The notes under the pieces: model-generated
The model's input: only the letters and a program-made list of their open reading frames with translations
Told to the model about the DNA's origin: nothing
The model's database searches: none
Origin: Bacillota bacterium
GTDB taxonomy: Bacteria > Bacillota > Clostridia > Oscillospirales > Oscillospiraceae
Reading direction: 5' to 3'
Assembly: GCA_009781925.1 (NCBI GenBank)
Contig: WQUU01000167.1
Location: 1 to 11,368 of the forward strand
DNA: 11,368 bases
In this document: positions 1 to 6,302 of the stretch, one piece after another
Layout: every line of letters starts with the position of its first letter
Numbering within the stretch: the stretch's first letter is position 1
Made by a program: the position numbers and the translations under genes

Positions 1-1
1 G

Positions 2-154
2 CGGGAGCTTTCCCTCTATCGCTGGGACGAGGGAAAAAGCGGCGACTCGCCCCTGAAAAAGGATGACCACGCCATGGACGAGATTCGTTACTTCGCCGCG
101 ACGATTGCAGGGCGGCAGAGGGAATATTTTGGGGCGACATGGGTCGAACGATAA
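2..154 (+). CDS. Phage terminase large subunit, C-terminal end (partial)
   Basis: This is the last 50 codons of a gene that begins upstream of the window. The tail reads as a terminase large subunit: a D-x-P-x-K-K-x-D-H-A-M-D-x-I-R-Y type end (residues KKDDHAMDEIRYF are visible around positions 56-95) is the usual end of the nuclease domain in this family, where the Asp-His-Ala-x-Asp segment lies next to the metal site. The terminase motor cuts and packages phage DNA into the procapsid through the portal. The next gene downstream is a portal protein, and its ribosome binding site (AAAGGAGG, from 153) overlaps the TAA stop, which is standard phage order. The ATPase domain is not in the window, so intactness cannot be judged. 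Confidence 0.75.
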   Translation, partial: RELSLYRWDEGKSGDSPLKKDDHAMDEIRYFAATIAGRQREYFGATWVER

Positions 155-166
155 AGGAGGAAGAGA

Positions 167-1303
167 ATGGGGATTTTTACGCGAAAGCGGGCGCAGCCAA
201 CAGTGCGGGCGCAGCTGCGGCAGGGGATGCGGCATCCCTTTGGGGCGTTGGACAGCTATGTGCCGCTCGGAGGCGCCGAAGGAAGGGTGTACCGGGCCAT
301 CCGGGAGGCCATCCCCGCGGTGGACGCCGCGATCATGAAGGTTGTCCGCCTGACGGGGGGCTTTTCCGTGGACTGCGGGGACGAAAAAATCTCGGCGGAG
401 CTCACCGAGTTTCTCCGCACGGTGGACGCGGGCCGGGGGCAGCGGGGCTTAAACGCCTTTTTGGACTGTTACCTGGACTCCATGCTCACCTGCGGGCGGG
501 CGGTGGGCGAAATCGTCACTGCAGGAAACCGGGAGATCAGGGCAGTGCTCTGCGGGAATATCGCCGACGTGCAGGTCAGGGAGGGCGACAGCCCCTTAGA
601 CTTTGTGCTGTGCTCCTGCGCCGAAGGAGAGCTGAAACCCCTCCCTTACCAAGAACTGCTGCTGTTTACACCTTTAAACCCCGAGCCGGAGAGCCCCTAC
701 GGGGTATCCGTCCTGCGCAGTATGCCGTATCTGGCGGAGATTTTGATCCGCATCTACAACGCCATCGGCAGCAATTGGGAGCGGGCCGGAAACCTGCGCT
801 ATTCCGTGGTCTACAAGCCCCAGGGCGACGCCCTGGATCGGGCCTATGCCAAGGAGCGGGCCGAACAGATCGCGGCGGAGTGGTCCGCCGCCATGCAGAG
901 CGGGAAAAACGGCTCTGTCCGGGACTTTGTAGCCGTGGGGGATGTGGACATCCGGGTCATCGGGTCGGACAGCCAGATTCTGGACAGCGAGTCCCCCGCA
1001 CGGCAGATTTTGGAGCAGCTGATCTCCAAGACGGGCATTCCCCCCTTCATGCTGGGGCTGAGCTGGTCGAGCACAGAGCGCATGAGCGCCCAGCAGGCGG
1101 ATTTGATGACCTCCGAGATCACGACTCTGCGCCGCAGCCTGACCCCGGTGGTGGAGAAAATCTGCGATCTCTGGCTCAGAATGCGCGGCTACGCCTGCCC
1201 ATACACGGTGATCTGGGACGACATCAACCTCCAGGACGAGGTGGAGGAGGCCAAGGCCCGCCTGTATCAGGCGCAGGCGGAAAAAGCGGCGGGAATCGTT
1301 TGA
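167..1303 (+). CDS. Phage portal protein
   Basis: The 378-residue protein is a phage portal, the dodecameric ring at one capsid vertex through which the terminase pumps DNA. Support comes from the position directly after the terminase and from typical portal segments: an ESPYGVSVLRS stretch followed by a helix-rich part (about residues 174-208), and a late IPPFMLGLSW...ERMSAQQADLM...TLRRSLTPVVEKI segment (about 291-332). The start ATG has AAAGGAGG 6 nt upstream. The protein is somewhat short for a portal (many have 430-500 residues) and ends abruptly at AEKAAGIV, so a C-terminal trim is possible. An inverted palindromic element begins about 55 nt after the stop. No lesion is visible within the frame. 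The exact portal subfamily is not determined. Confidence 0.85.
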   Translation: MGIFTRKRAQPTVRAQLRQGMRHPFGALDSYVPLGGAEGRVYRAIREAIPAVDAAIMKVVRLTGGFSVDCGDEKISAELTEFLRTVDAGRGQRGLNAFLDCYLDSMLTCGRAVGEIVTAGNREIRAVLCGNIADVQVREGDSPLDFVLCSCAEGELKPLPYQELLLFTPLNPEPESPYGVSVLRSMPYLAEILIRIYNAIGSNWERAGNLRYSVVYKPQGDALDRAYAKERAEQIAAEWSAAMQSGKNGSVRDFVAVGDVDIRVIGSDSQILDSESPARQILEQLISKTGIPPFMLGLSWSSTERMSAQQADLMTSEITTLRRSLTPVVEKICDLWLRMRGYACPYTVIWDDINLQDEVEEAKARLYQAQAEKAAGIV

Positions 1304-1358
1304 ATCTTTTGCGGCGCGCCGAAGGCACCGCACCCTATAGGGGGGGCAAGACCCCACA

Positions 1359-1526
1359 GAAAAAATATATTTTCTTCTGACCGTCAAAAAGGGGTTTCTC
1401 CTGGCGGGACGCCCAAGGGGGCGTCCCCTACAACCCTTGATATTGGCCATACCCTTGTAGGGGCGCCGCCCTCGGCGGCCCGCATTCCTGGGTTTATTGA
1501 CAGGCTAGAAGAAACCATATTTTCTT
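1359..1526. repeat. Nested inverted-repeat (MITE-like) element between portal and protease-like genes
   Basis: The 252-nt gap after the portal gene contains an imperfect inverted duplication. The reverse complement of about 1359-1403 and the forward sequence at about 1488-1526 share the pattern TTGAC-n-GG...AGAAGAAA..ATATTTT. Between these arms lie two palindromes of the dispersed GTAGGGG family, one on each strand (about 1404-1433 reverse, 1455-1486 forward), separated by about 20 nt. The whole would fold into one long cruciform or hairpin of about 80 nt per side. It has no coding capacity. It could be a miniature transposable element or a recombined repeat pair. Nothing else is recognisable in this gap apart from the ribosome binding site of the next gene. 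Confidence 0.6.
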
Positions 1527-1555
1527 ATTTTTATTTTGAAGGGAGTGAAATACAC

Positions 1556-1834
1556 TTGCGAATCTGTAAATCCGGGGTGGCGCAGCCGTCACAGGTCGAT
1601 TTTCAGTCCGAGATGGCGGCGATCAACGCTCTGGCCAAGACAGAACTCAGACCGGAGGATGTATACGTCTTCTCCGTGCTGCTCTGCGACAATGAGGTGG
1701 ATCGGGATTTTGAGCGCTTTACGGAAGACACCCTGAAAGAGTTGGCGGAGCTGTTCGTCGGGGCTACGGGTATCGCCGACCACACGTGGAGCGCCGGCCT
1801 GCAAAGGGCTCATACTGCAGGCCGACCGGATTGA
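1556..1834 (+). pseudogene. Truncated phage head protein (protease/scaffold-like), N-terminal fragment
   Basis: A TTG start at 1556 has a GAAGGGAG site about 10 nt upstream. The first ~80 residues (SQVDFQSEMAAINALAKTEL, then VYVFSVLLCDNEVDRDFERF, then ELAELFVGATGIADHTWSAG) look like the start of a phage protein that usually follows the portal and that I associate with prohead protease or scaffold-type functions. This assignment is from general recall of the family and is only moderately sure. After about residue 80 (near 1794-1815) the frame runs out within a few codons, while another frame carries an unrelated phage tail-like end. The family is normally several hundred residues long, so this is a 3'-truncated gene at a deletion junction. 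It is unlikely to make a functional product. Confidence 0.6.
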
Positions 1835-1874
1835 TCTTGTCGGCGCCGTCTATGTCAACGGTTTGCTCTTGTAG
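1794..1874 (+). pseudogene. Remnant of a phage baseplate protein (last ~22-26 codons)
   Basis: In the frame +1 to the truncated head gene, the sequence reads CKGLILQADRIDLVGAVYVNG followed by LLL and TAG at 1872-1874. A pattern of the type 'L-x-L-x-A-D-x-I-x-L-x-G-x-V-x-V-N-G' near the end is like the terminal beta-strand repeats of phage baseplate spike/gpV-type proteins, which usually sit just before a gpW/gp25-like gene, exactly as here. There is no start codon or N-terminal part, so this is the 3' end of a gene whose remainder has been deleted. The stop codon TAG is formed by the start of a dispersed GTAGGGG palindrome. The family call is an inference from a very short stretch. Confidence 0.45.
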
Positions 1875-1946
1875 GGGCCGCACACCGGGCGGCCCGTTTT
1901 GCGGAAACACCCAATGGACGCGGGACGCCAGGTGCGCGTCCCTACA
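1869..1946. repeat. Inverted pair of GTAGGGG-type palindromes
   Basis: Two dispersed-repeat units face each other: a forward unit from TTGTAGGGGCCGCACACC to GGCGGCCCGTTTT (about 1869-1900) and a reverse unit CGGGACGCC...GCGTCCCTACA (about 1920-1946), with about 20 nt between. Each unit is itself a hairpin. The first unit is nearly identical to the one at 9252-9283, and the pair layout is the same as there. The pair lies between the baseplate remnant and the gpW-like gene and ends 4 nt before the latter's ribosome binding site. Confidence 0.75.
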
Positions 1947-1965
1947 TGACGGGAAGGAGAACATC

Positions 1966-2328
1966 TTGGATATCAAACTGACAGACGGGCGGTATTCCGC
2001 CTCCCCGCTGGGCGGCCTTGCGGCGGTTCGGGGCGCAGAGGAGCTGGGACAGCGCATCGTGATGAAGCTCACGGCCCGGCGGGGCGGCTTCGCGGTGCTG
2101 CCGGACTACGGCAGCAGACTCCCCTTGCTCCTGCGTACGCTGGCCTCCGAGCGGAATACGACGGCCCGGCAACTGGTGGCCGAAGCCCTGGCGGACGAGC
2201 CCGGATTGACTTTGGACACCCTTGAGCTGGGGGAACCCGACGCGTCCGGAGCTCTCGACATCGCGCTCAGGTTTCTCTATGGCGACGCGCTGATTAACGT
2301 TTCGGCAAAGGTGGTGGATGCCCGGTGA
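1966..2328 (+). CDS. Phage baseplate wedge protein, gpW/gp25-like
   Basis: The 120-residue protein starts at TTG 1966 with a GGGAAGGAGA site (1951-1960) at good spacing; an upstream in-frame ATG at 1786 would only add sequence that crosses the repeat pair and the deletion scar, so it was not used. The protein fits the GPW/gp25 family: an N-terminal DIKLTDGRYS segment, an AVRGAEELGQRIVMKLTARRGGFAVLPDYGSRL core (about residues 21-54) and a C-terminal ALRFLYGDALINVSAKV strand pair. Such proteins form the inner baseplate wedge of contractile-tailed phages, PBSX-like elements and tailocins, together with the baseplate J protein encoded next. The stop overlaps the GTG start of that gene (GTGA), so the two are translationally coupled. 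Confidence 0.8.
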   Translation: MDIKLTDGRYSASPLGGLAAVRGAEELGQRIVMKLTARRGGFAVLPDYGSRLPLLLRTLASERNTTARQLVAEALADEPGLTLDTLELGEPDASGALDIALRFLYGDALINVSAKVVDAR

Positions 2329-3380
2329 AAACGACAGAACAGATTTACGGCGAGATGCGCGACGAGTACGCCCGCCTTACAGGTCTGACGCTCAACGACG
2401 GCGGGGACATGGCTGTCCGTTTTTGGGCCGCGGCGGCGCAGCTCTACTCCCTCTGGGTGCAGGAGGAGTTCGTAAAGCGCCAGGCGCTGCCCCAGACGGC
2501 GGAGGGGGCGTATTTGGATCTCCATGCGGAGCTCAGAGGCATCGGACGCCTCAGCGCCACGGCTGCCGAGGGGAGCCTCCGCTTCGGTATGGACAGTGCG
2601 GGCCCGATGTCCGTGACCATCCCCGAGGGCGCCCGCTGCACCACGGACACGGGGGTGGAATTTGTCACCACGGCGGCGGGGATCATTCCGGCGGGAGCGC
2701 TCTCCTGCGATGTGCCGGCCAGGGCGGTCTCTCCGGGGCAGCGCGGCAATGTTCCGGCAAACAGCATCGTAAACATGGTGCTGCCGCCAATAGGCGTCAC
2801 GGCCTGCGTGAACCTTCTCCCCTTCACCGGCGGCAGCGACGGGGAGAGCGACGCTTCCCTGCGCGCGCGAATTTTGAGCAGTTATAAGCTCATGCCGAAC
2901 GGGGCCAACAAGGCCTATTATGAGACACAGGTACGCAACATTGAGGGGGTCGCCGCCGCTTCGGTCATCCCAAAAGCCCGCGGCATCGGAACCGTGGACG
3001 TCATCATCGCCGGCGAGAGAGGCGTACCGGACAGTGCGCTGATCCAGACGGTGACCGACGTGCTCAACAGCACCCGGGAGATCTGCGTCAGCATTCTGGT
3101 GCTGCCGCCGCGGATCGGCTCCGTCAATCTCACTGTCTCCGTCAAACCCGAAGACGGCTGGGATTTTTCCGCGGTCAGCGAGGCGGTAACGGCGCGGATC
3201 ACGGCGTATTTCAGCGGCGCGCTGCTGGGACAGGGCCTCCTGCGGGCGGCGCTGGGGGATCTGATCTTCCGCACGCCGGGCGTCCACAACTACAGCATCG
3301 CAGCCCCGGCCACGGATTTGACCCCGGAGCGGGACATACTCCCCGTCCTGGGGCAGCTGCGCGTCTCTGAAATGGGGTGA
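2325..3380 (+). CDS. Phage baseplate J-like protein
   Basis: This 351-residue protein starts at GTG 2325, overlapping the stop of the gpW-like gene by 4 nt. It matches the Baseplate J (PBSX XkdT/P2 gpJ) family: an N-terminal helical part with a DLHAELRGIGR segment (about 65-75), a VTIPEGARCTTDTGVEFVT strand region (about 97-115), a G-N-V-P-A-N-S-I segment (about 141-148), and the family landmark FTGGSDGESDASLRARIL (about 167-184), followed by GANKAYYE and a C-terminal V-N-L-T-V-S-V type domain. The protein bridges the inner and outer baseplate of a contractile tail. The length is normal and no lesion is seen. With its neighbours it indicates a myovirus-type or PBSX/tailocin-type tail. Confidence 0.9.
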   Translation: MKTTEQIYGEMRDEYARLTGLTLNDGGDMAVRFWAAAAQLYSLWVQEEFVKRQALPQTAEGAYLDLHAELRGIGRLSATAAEGSLRFGMDSAGPMSVTIPEGARCTTDTGVEFVTTAAGIIPAGALSCDVPARAVSPGQRGNVPANSIVNMVLPPIGVTACVNLLPFTGGSDGESDASLRARILSSYKLMPNGANKAYYETQVRNIEGVAAASVIPKARGIGTVDVIIAGERGVPDSALIQTVTDVLNSTREICVSILVLPPRIGSVNLTVSVKPEDGWDFSAVSEAVTARITAYFSGALLGQGLLRAALGDLIFRTPGVHNYSIAAPATDLTPERDILPVLGQLRVSEMG

Positions 3381-3384
3381 GGTT

Positions 3385-3942
3385 TTGGGCTATTGTACGT
3401 ACTTAAAAGACTTATTGCGCCCCATGCGGCTGTACGACCTGGATACGGGCTACGGCGCCGTGGAGCTGGAGGTTCTGGGCGAATATATGGATGCGCTCTG
3501 CGCCGACGCGGAACATGCCGAGCGGGAGAGCATTCTCACCACCGCCGAGGATGACGATCTGGACGGCTGGGGGAGCATTCTGGCTTTCTACCCCGTGTCG
3601 GACAACCTGGCGGCGGTCAGAACCGCGCTGGCGGCCCTGATCCGGATCGACGGCGGCAGTTTCACTGAGCGCGCGCTCAACGCCACCATCAGCGGCGTCG
3701 GACTCGCGGCGACGGTGAAGGAGAGCACCTTGCCCCAGACGGTGGAGATCAGTTTCCCCGGCGTCAAGGGCACGCCGGACAACTTCGCCACCATCCAGGC
3801 GCGGGTGGAGCTGATTATCCCGTGTCATCTGAACATCGTTTACGTATTCAGAGTGTTCACCTGGGCGGATCTGGAGGCGAAGTTTAAGAACTGGGTGGAA
3901 CTGGAGACGGTGAGGACGTGGGAAGGGCTGGAGGGGCAGTAA
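3385..3942 (+). CDS. Phage tail protein, DUF2313/YmfQ-like
   Basis: The 185-residue protein starts at TTG 3385, with GGGGTGAG overlapping the end of the baseplate J gene. The order after baseplate J, the size of about 190 residues, an N-terminal Y-x-x-x-L-K-D-L-L-R-P segment, a central EDDDLDGWGSILAFYP segment (about 53-68) and a C-terminal 'ELIIPCHLNIVYVF..TWADLEAKFKNWVELE..TWEGLEG' are typical of the DUF2313 (YmfQ/XkdU) family, which acts in baseplate or tail-fibre attachment. Complete tail operons normally continue with fibre genes, then holin and lysin; here the operon ends with a hairpin a few bases later and AT-rich DNA begins. The gene itself looks intact. Confidence 0.82.
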   Translation: MGYCTYLKDLLRPMRLYDLDTGYGAVELEVLGEYMDALCADAEHAERESILTTAEDDDLDGWGSILAFYPVSDNLAAVRTALAALIRIDGGSFTERALNATISGVGLAATVKESTLPQTVEISFPGVKGTPDNFATIQARVELIIPCHLNIVYVFRVFTWADLEAKFKNWVELETVRTWEGLEGQ

Positions 3943-3950
3943 AAGGGACG

Positions 3951-3979
3951 GGGGAGCCGATGGATGGCTCCCCTCTTTC
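3951..3979 (+). terminator. Intrinsic-type terminator after the tail genes
   Basis: GGGGAGCC (3951-3958) pairs perfectly with GGCTCCCC (3966-3973) across a 7-nt loop, followed by the pyrimidine-rich TCTTTC. The hairpin starts 8 nt after the stop of the last tail gene. The following tract is a weak T-run, so termination efficiency is uncertain. Confidence 0.65.
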
Positions 3980-4031
3980 AGTTAGAGAAATTAGCAAAGA
4001 GAAAAATTGGAGAAAAATTAACTAAGAAAGG

Positions 4032-4060
4032 TTGAAATTGCATTAAGTTGGTGTTATACT
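4032..4060 (+). promoter_or_regulatory. Sigma-70/A promoter of the AT-rich three-gene cassette
   Basis: TTGAAA (4032-4037) and TATACT (4055-4060) are separated by exactly 17 nt, close to the ideal housekeeping promoter. Transcription would start near 4067, leaving a leader of about 105 nt before the ATG at 4174. The promoter lies within the AT-rich block, downstream of the tail-gene terminator, so the cassette can be expressed independently of the prophage. No clear operator is seen in the leader. The bases from 3975 to 4031 hold no recognisable feature. Confidence 0.75.
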
Positions 4061-4173
4061 AAATAATCTAAGATAACACTTTTACCAACAGACTATTTTG
4101 AACTCATTTGATGGCTAACAGTTTTTGTCGGATGTATGCAAAACACACAACTTACTTGGGAGGATTTTTTAAT

Positions 4174-4893
4174 ATGGTGCGTGATATCATTTATCAAATA
4201 ACTGTTTTTGGCGATTTTACTTCTATCCAGCCAAATGACGAAACAATTCAACGCATGATTACCAAATTTAAAGATTATGGGTTGTTGCCTTCGGTTTTTC
4301 AGGAAGGCATAGTCACTCTTTCACTCGATAACCTGGCGCCACCAAAAGCTATAGATCGGCTGCAGATGGTATCACTCTCAAAGATGATAAGTGTTTTGTT
4401 CGCAAGAAATCAGATTGACATAAGCAAGGCAGCAATAGACCCAGAGGTCGGCGTATTAAATACTCACTTACGTGAGTTACTTGATATATTGGGCAAAGCG
4501 ACAGAAGGATTTTCTTTTACGCGTGTTGGATTTAACACGACATCTTTGTTAGATCACCCAAACGCTTTCTTGTCAAAAAAAATTCAACCAAGTCTGGCTT
4601 TTTATGATAACCCGAATGAATTAATGCTACGAGTTAATAAAAGAGACAATATTACTTTCTGCGATGACTTGTCTGAAAGATCAAATATCATACTAACTGT
4701 ACAAAAAACCAAGGGACAATTGCTAATTAACAATAATAGAATTGTAATTGACAATGGGCTTGTTTTGCAATTTGATATTAACACAATACCAGAGATCACA
4801 GAACCGAGACTTTTCGCTGAGCAAACAAAAGCATATGTCCTATCCGCTGAACAGATCAGACAGACGATATTAACTGATCTAGTTTCTGAATGA
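4174..4893 (+). CDS. Unknown protein, first gene of the AT-rich cassette
   Basis: The 239-residue product is not recognised. The start at ATG 4174 is chosen because TTGGGAGG lies 10 nt upstream; an in-frame TTG/ATG pair at 4108-4113 would add 21-22 residues but has no ribosome binding site. No signal peptide or membrane segment is visible, so it is probably cytoplasmic. It seems to have an alpha/beta layout: an N-terminal strand-rich DIIYQITVFGDF part, a short hydrophobic KMISVLFARNQIDIS segment (about 70-84), a FSFTRVGFNT segment (about 113-122), a strand-rich LLINNNRIVIDNGLVLQFDIN segment from about 183, and a final helix. The general layout faintly recalls the sporadically distributed TIGR04255 proteins, but this is a weak impression. 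It is 10 nt upstream of the HEAT-like gene and shares its AT-rich composition (about 32-45% G+C in sample lines, against about 65% in the flanks). Confidence 0.7.
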   Translation: MVRDIIYQITVFGDFTSIQPNDETIQRMITKFKDYGLLPSVFQEGIVTLSLDNLAPPKAIDRLQMVSLSKMISVLFARNQIDISKAAIDPEVGVLNTHLRELLDILGKATEGFSFTRVGFNTTSLLDHPNAFLSKKIQPSLAFYDNPNELMLRVNKRDNITFCDDLSERSNIILTVQKTKGQLLINNNRIVIDNGLVLQFDINTIPEITEPRLFAEQTKAYVLSAEQIRQTILTDLVSE

Positions 4894-4903
4894 GGTATAT
4901 CAT

Positions 4904-5641
4904 ATGTCCAATCAGAATACACTTGCACAGGCGAATGGCCTTGTTGAGGTAATTGGCGGACTGTCAAAAGCAATATCTGGAATCTCTTTACAAGAAATCG
5001 GAAAGACGGGACAGCCTTTGCTTTACCTGATTGATAATATTCCCACCACTATAACAACAGTTCAGCCGATGATTGACGCATTAAGTATACTTATTAATGC
5101 TGCTTCATCGAAATCGAGTATAAACTCTCCTTTGCGCAGAATTAAATCTGTAATTGACGATAACAGCACGTATGTCTTAAAACAAGTTGATGATGATGAT
5201 GTTTGGATTCAGGAAAAGTCGATACAATTACTCTCTTTGCTGCGCACGGAAGATATTGAGTCCGGAATCGCCAGTCCAGCAGAAGTTTTTGCAAAACAAG
5301 CACTGAAAGAAAACAGAATATTGGCTTTGCACATGATCAATAAAGTTCATCTCGACAATGTTGGCAATTCACATATTCAAATTGGCATATTGCATTTAAT
5401 TTCTCATATAGATTATGAGCTTGGCTATCCAACACTTCAGACGATAGCTCGTGGAGCGCTTAGTGATCGTGATGATGATGTTAAAGATTATGCTGTGCGT
5501 TGTTACGAATATTGGAATCATCAAGACGGTCTGAGGGTTTTGAAAACGATTCATTCCGATACGGGCTGGCTTCAAAAATATATTAATGATGTTATTGCGT
5601 CACTCTCTGAAGATCTCCCGGAGGTGACATCTGCAGAATGA
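4904..5641 (+). CDS. HEAT-repeat-like protein, second gene of the AT-rich cassette
   Basis: This 245-residue protein starts at ATG 4904; the TGAGG at the stop of the preceding gene serves as ribosome binding site. It appears all-helical. At least two stretches look like HEAT repeats: about residues 88-115 (VLKQVDDDDVWIQEKSIQLL) and more clearly about 178-213 (ALSDRDDDVKDYAVRCYEYW, then DGLRVLKTI), with the typical D-x-D-x-x-V-[KR]-x-x-A-x-x-x-[LY] turn-helix pattern. A weaker repeat may lie between them. The N-terminal 60 residues are rich in Ile, Gly and Ser and contain no clear motif. HEAT solenoids are scaffolds for protein or nucleic acid binding, so a bridging or sensing role in a complex with the neighbouring products is plausible, but no enzymatic residues are visible. 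Its stop overlaps the next start (ATGA). Confidence 0.72.
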   Translation: MSNQNTLAQANGLVEVIGGLSKAISGISLQEIGKTGQPLLYLIDNIPTTITTVQPMIDALSILINAASSKSSINSPLRRIKSVIDDNSTYVLKQVDDDDVWIQEKSIQLLSLLRTEDIESGIASPAEVFAKQALKENRILALHMINKVHLDNVGNSHIQIGILHLISHIDYELGYPTLQTIARGALSDRDDDVKDYAVRCYEYWNHQDGLRVLKTIHSDTGWLQKYINDVIASLSEDLPEVTSAE

Positions 5642-6162
5642 AATACTACGTTAGAAAAATAGCGCTGAATAAATTCCCAAAGCCGCCAGAAACAAGCTAC
5701 GAGATTTCATCGATTAGGGCAGATGCCGTTTCGGATCTTAAAACCACCAGCGACAAGCTTTCAATCTGGGAAATTGAATCAACTTCCGAAGCCTCGATAA
5801 ACAAAGCAGTGTTGGCTTTAGTCACATCATCAAAACAGCAAAGATTTGACGATTTAGACATTGTCGTTTTTTCAGAAGATGACATTGCAACAAAAGGCTT
5901 ATCTGTCGAAAGCGAAGAAGGCGATACTGCGATAGCCGAATTGCGGAATACTCACCGAAATATCACAAGTCTTACATACGAATCTCTTGCATCTGTTTTA
6001 ACCATTATTTCTGATATTACGATAACCGGATGTCATATAAGAAAACGAAGACAGGAAATCGAAACGCTCATAAGAGACAACAGCAAAAAGATAGATGTTG
6101 AATCATTTATTAATGATGATATAAAAACAAAGATAAGAAAACTTGCAGGAATTTCTGTATAA
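5638..6162 (+). CDS. Unknown 174-residue protein, third gene of the AT-rich cassette
   Basis: The product is not recognised. ATG 5638 overlaps the stop of the HEAT-like gene by 4 nt and is preceded by GGAGGTGA (5620-5627) with 10-nt spacing, so the two are coupled and probably made in matched amounts. The N-terminus MKYYVRKI..NKFP, followed by a SIRADAVSDLKTTSDKLSIWEI segment (about 25-46), an LDIVVFSEDDI strand (about 73-83) and a highly charged C-terminal half (RKRRQEIETLIRD, DDIKTKIRKL), looks like a soluble alpha/beta protein. There is no signal peptide, membrane segment or obvious nuclease/protease motif. Composition and codon use match the two upstream genes. A strong terminator directly follows, so this is the last gene of the unit. 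Confidence 0.7.
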   Translation: MKYYVRKIALNKFPKPPETSYEISSIRADAVSDLKTTSDKLSIWEIESTSEASINKAVLALVTSSKQQRFDDLDIVVFSEDDIATKGLSVESEEGDTAIAELRNTHRNITSLTYESLASVLTIISDITITGCHIRKRRQEIETLIRDNSKKIDVESFINDDIKTKIRKLAGISV

Positions 6163-6206
6163 AGAGTCCCTCTGGTCAGTTCATATCAGCCAAGGGGCTC
6201 TTTTGC
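6161..6206 (+). terminator. Intrinsic terminator of the AT-rich cassette
   Basis: AAAGAGTCCCTCTGG (6161-6175) pairs with CCAAGGGGCTCTTTT (6190-6204), with two G-T/U wobbles and a 14-nt loop, ending in a T-run. It begins at the last gene's stop codon. The next ~95 nt up to 6302 are AT-rich and hold no recognisable feature; G+C rises sharply at about 6295. Confidence 0.85.
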
Positions 6207-6302
6207 AATAGATAACCGCTTACCGCTGTTTTAACAGATCCGTTCCTTTGTTATAAATAAACCTTACCGTTTGCTTTCTGATTCGTCATATGCCTTCCCC
6301 CC

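Noticed and set aside
1336..1356. CCCTATAGGG palindrome and GGGG-CAAGA-CCCC hairpin after the portal gene
   Set aside because: Short stems, no T-run and no link to a promoter or terminator; too weak to annotate.
139..1380. A 413-codon open frame overlapping the portal gene in another frame
   Set aside because: It is rich in Gly, Arg and Pro without domain structure, as expected of an off-frame reading of GC-rich DNA, while the overlapping portal frame has clear family motifs and a good ribosome binding site.
1404..1946. Repeats considered as a CRISPR array
   Set aside because: Units alternate in orientation, differ in stem sequence and lack regular unique spacers; no cas genes are present.
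1786..1965. Longer N-terminus for the gpW-like protein from ATG 1786
   Set aside because: The added part crosses the deletion scar and a palindrome pair and has no phage-like sequence; TTG 1966 has a strong, well-spaced GGGAAGGAGA site.
2277..3287. A long minus-strand open frame opposite the baseplate J gene
   Set aside because: The + strand frame matches baseplate J throughout; the antisense frame has Arg/Ala-rich low-complexity sequence and no start signals.
3975..6260. Insertion sequence or transposon carrying the AT-rich cassette
   Set aside because: No transposase, terminal inverted repeats or target duplication could be seen at the composition boundaries.
6205..6302. Possible tRNA or attachment site at the right edge of the prophage cargo
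   Set aside because: No tRNA-like fold and no copy of this sequence elsewhere in the window; the left end of the prophage is outside the window.
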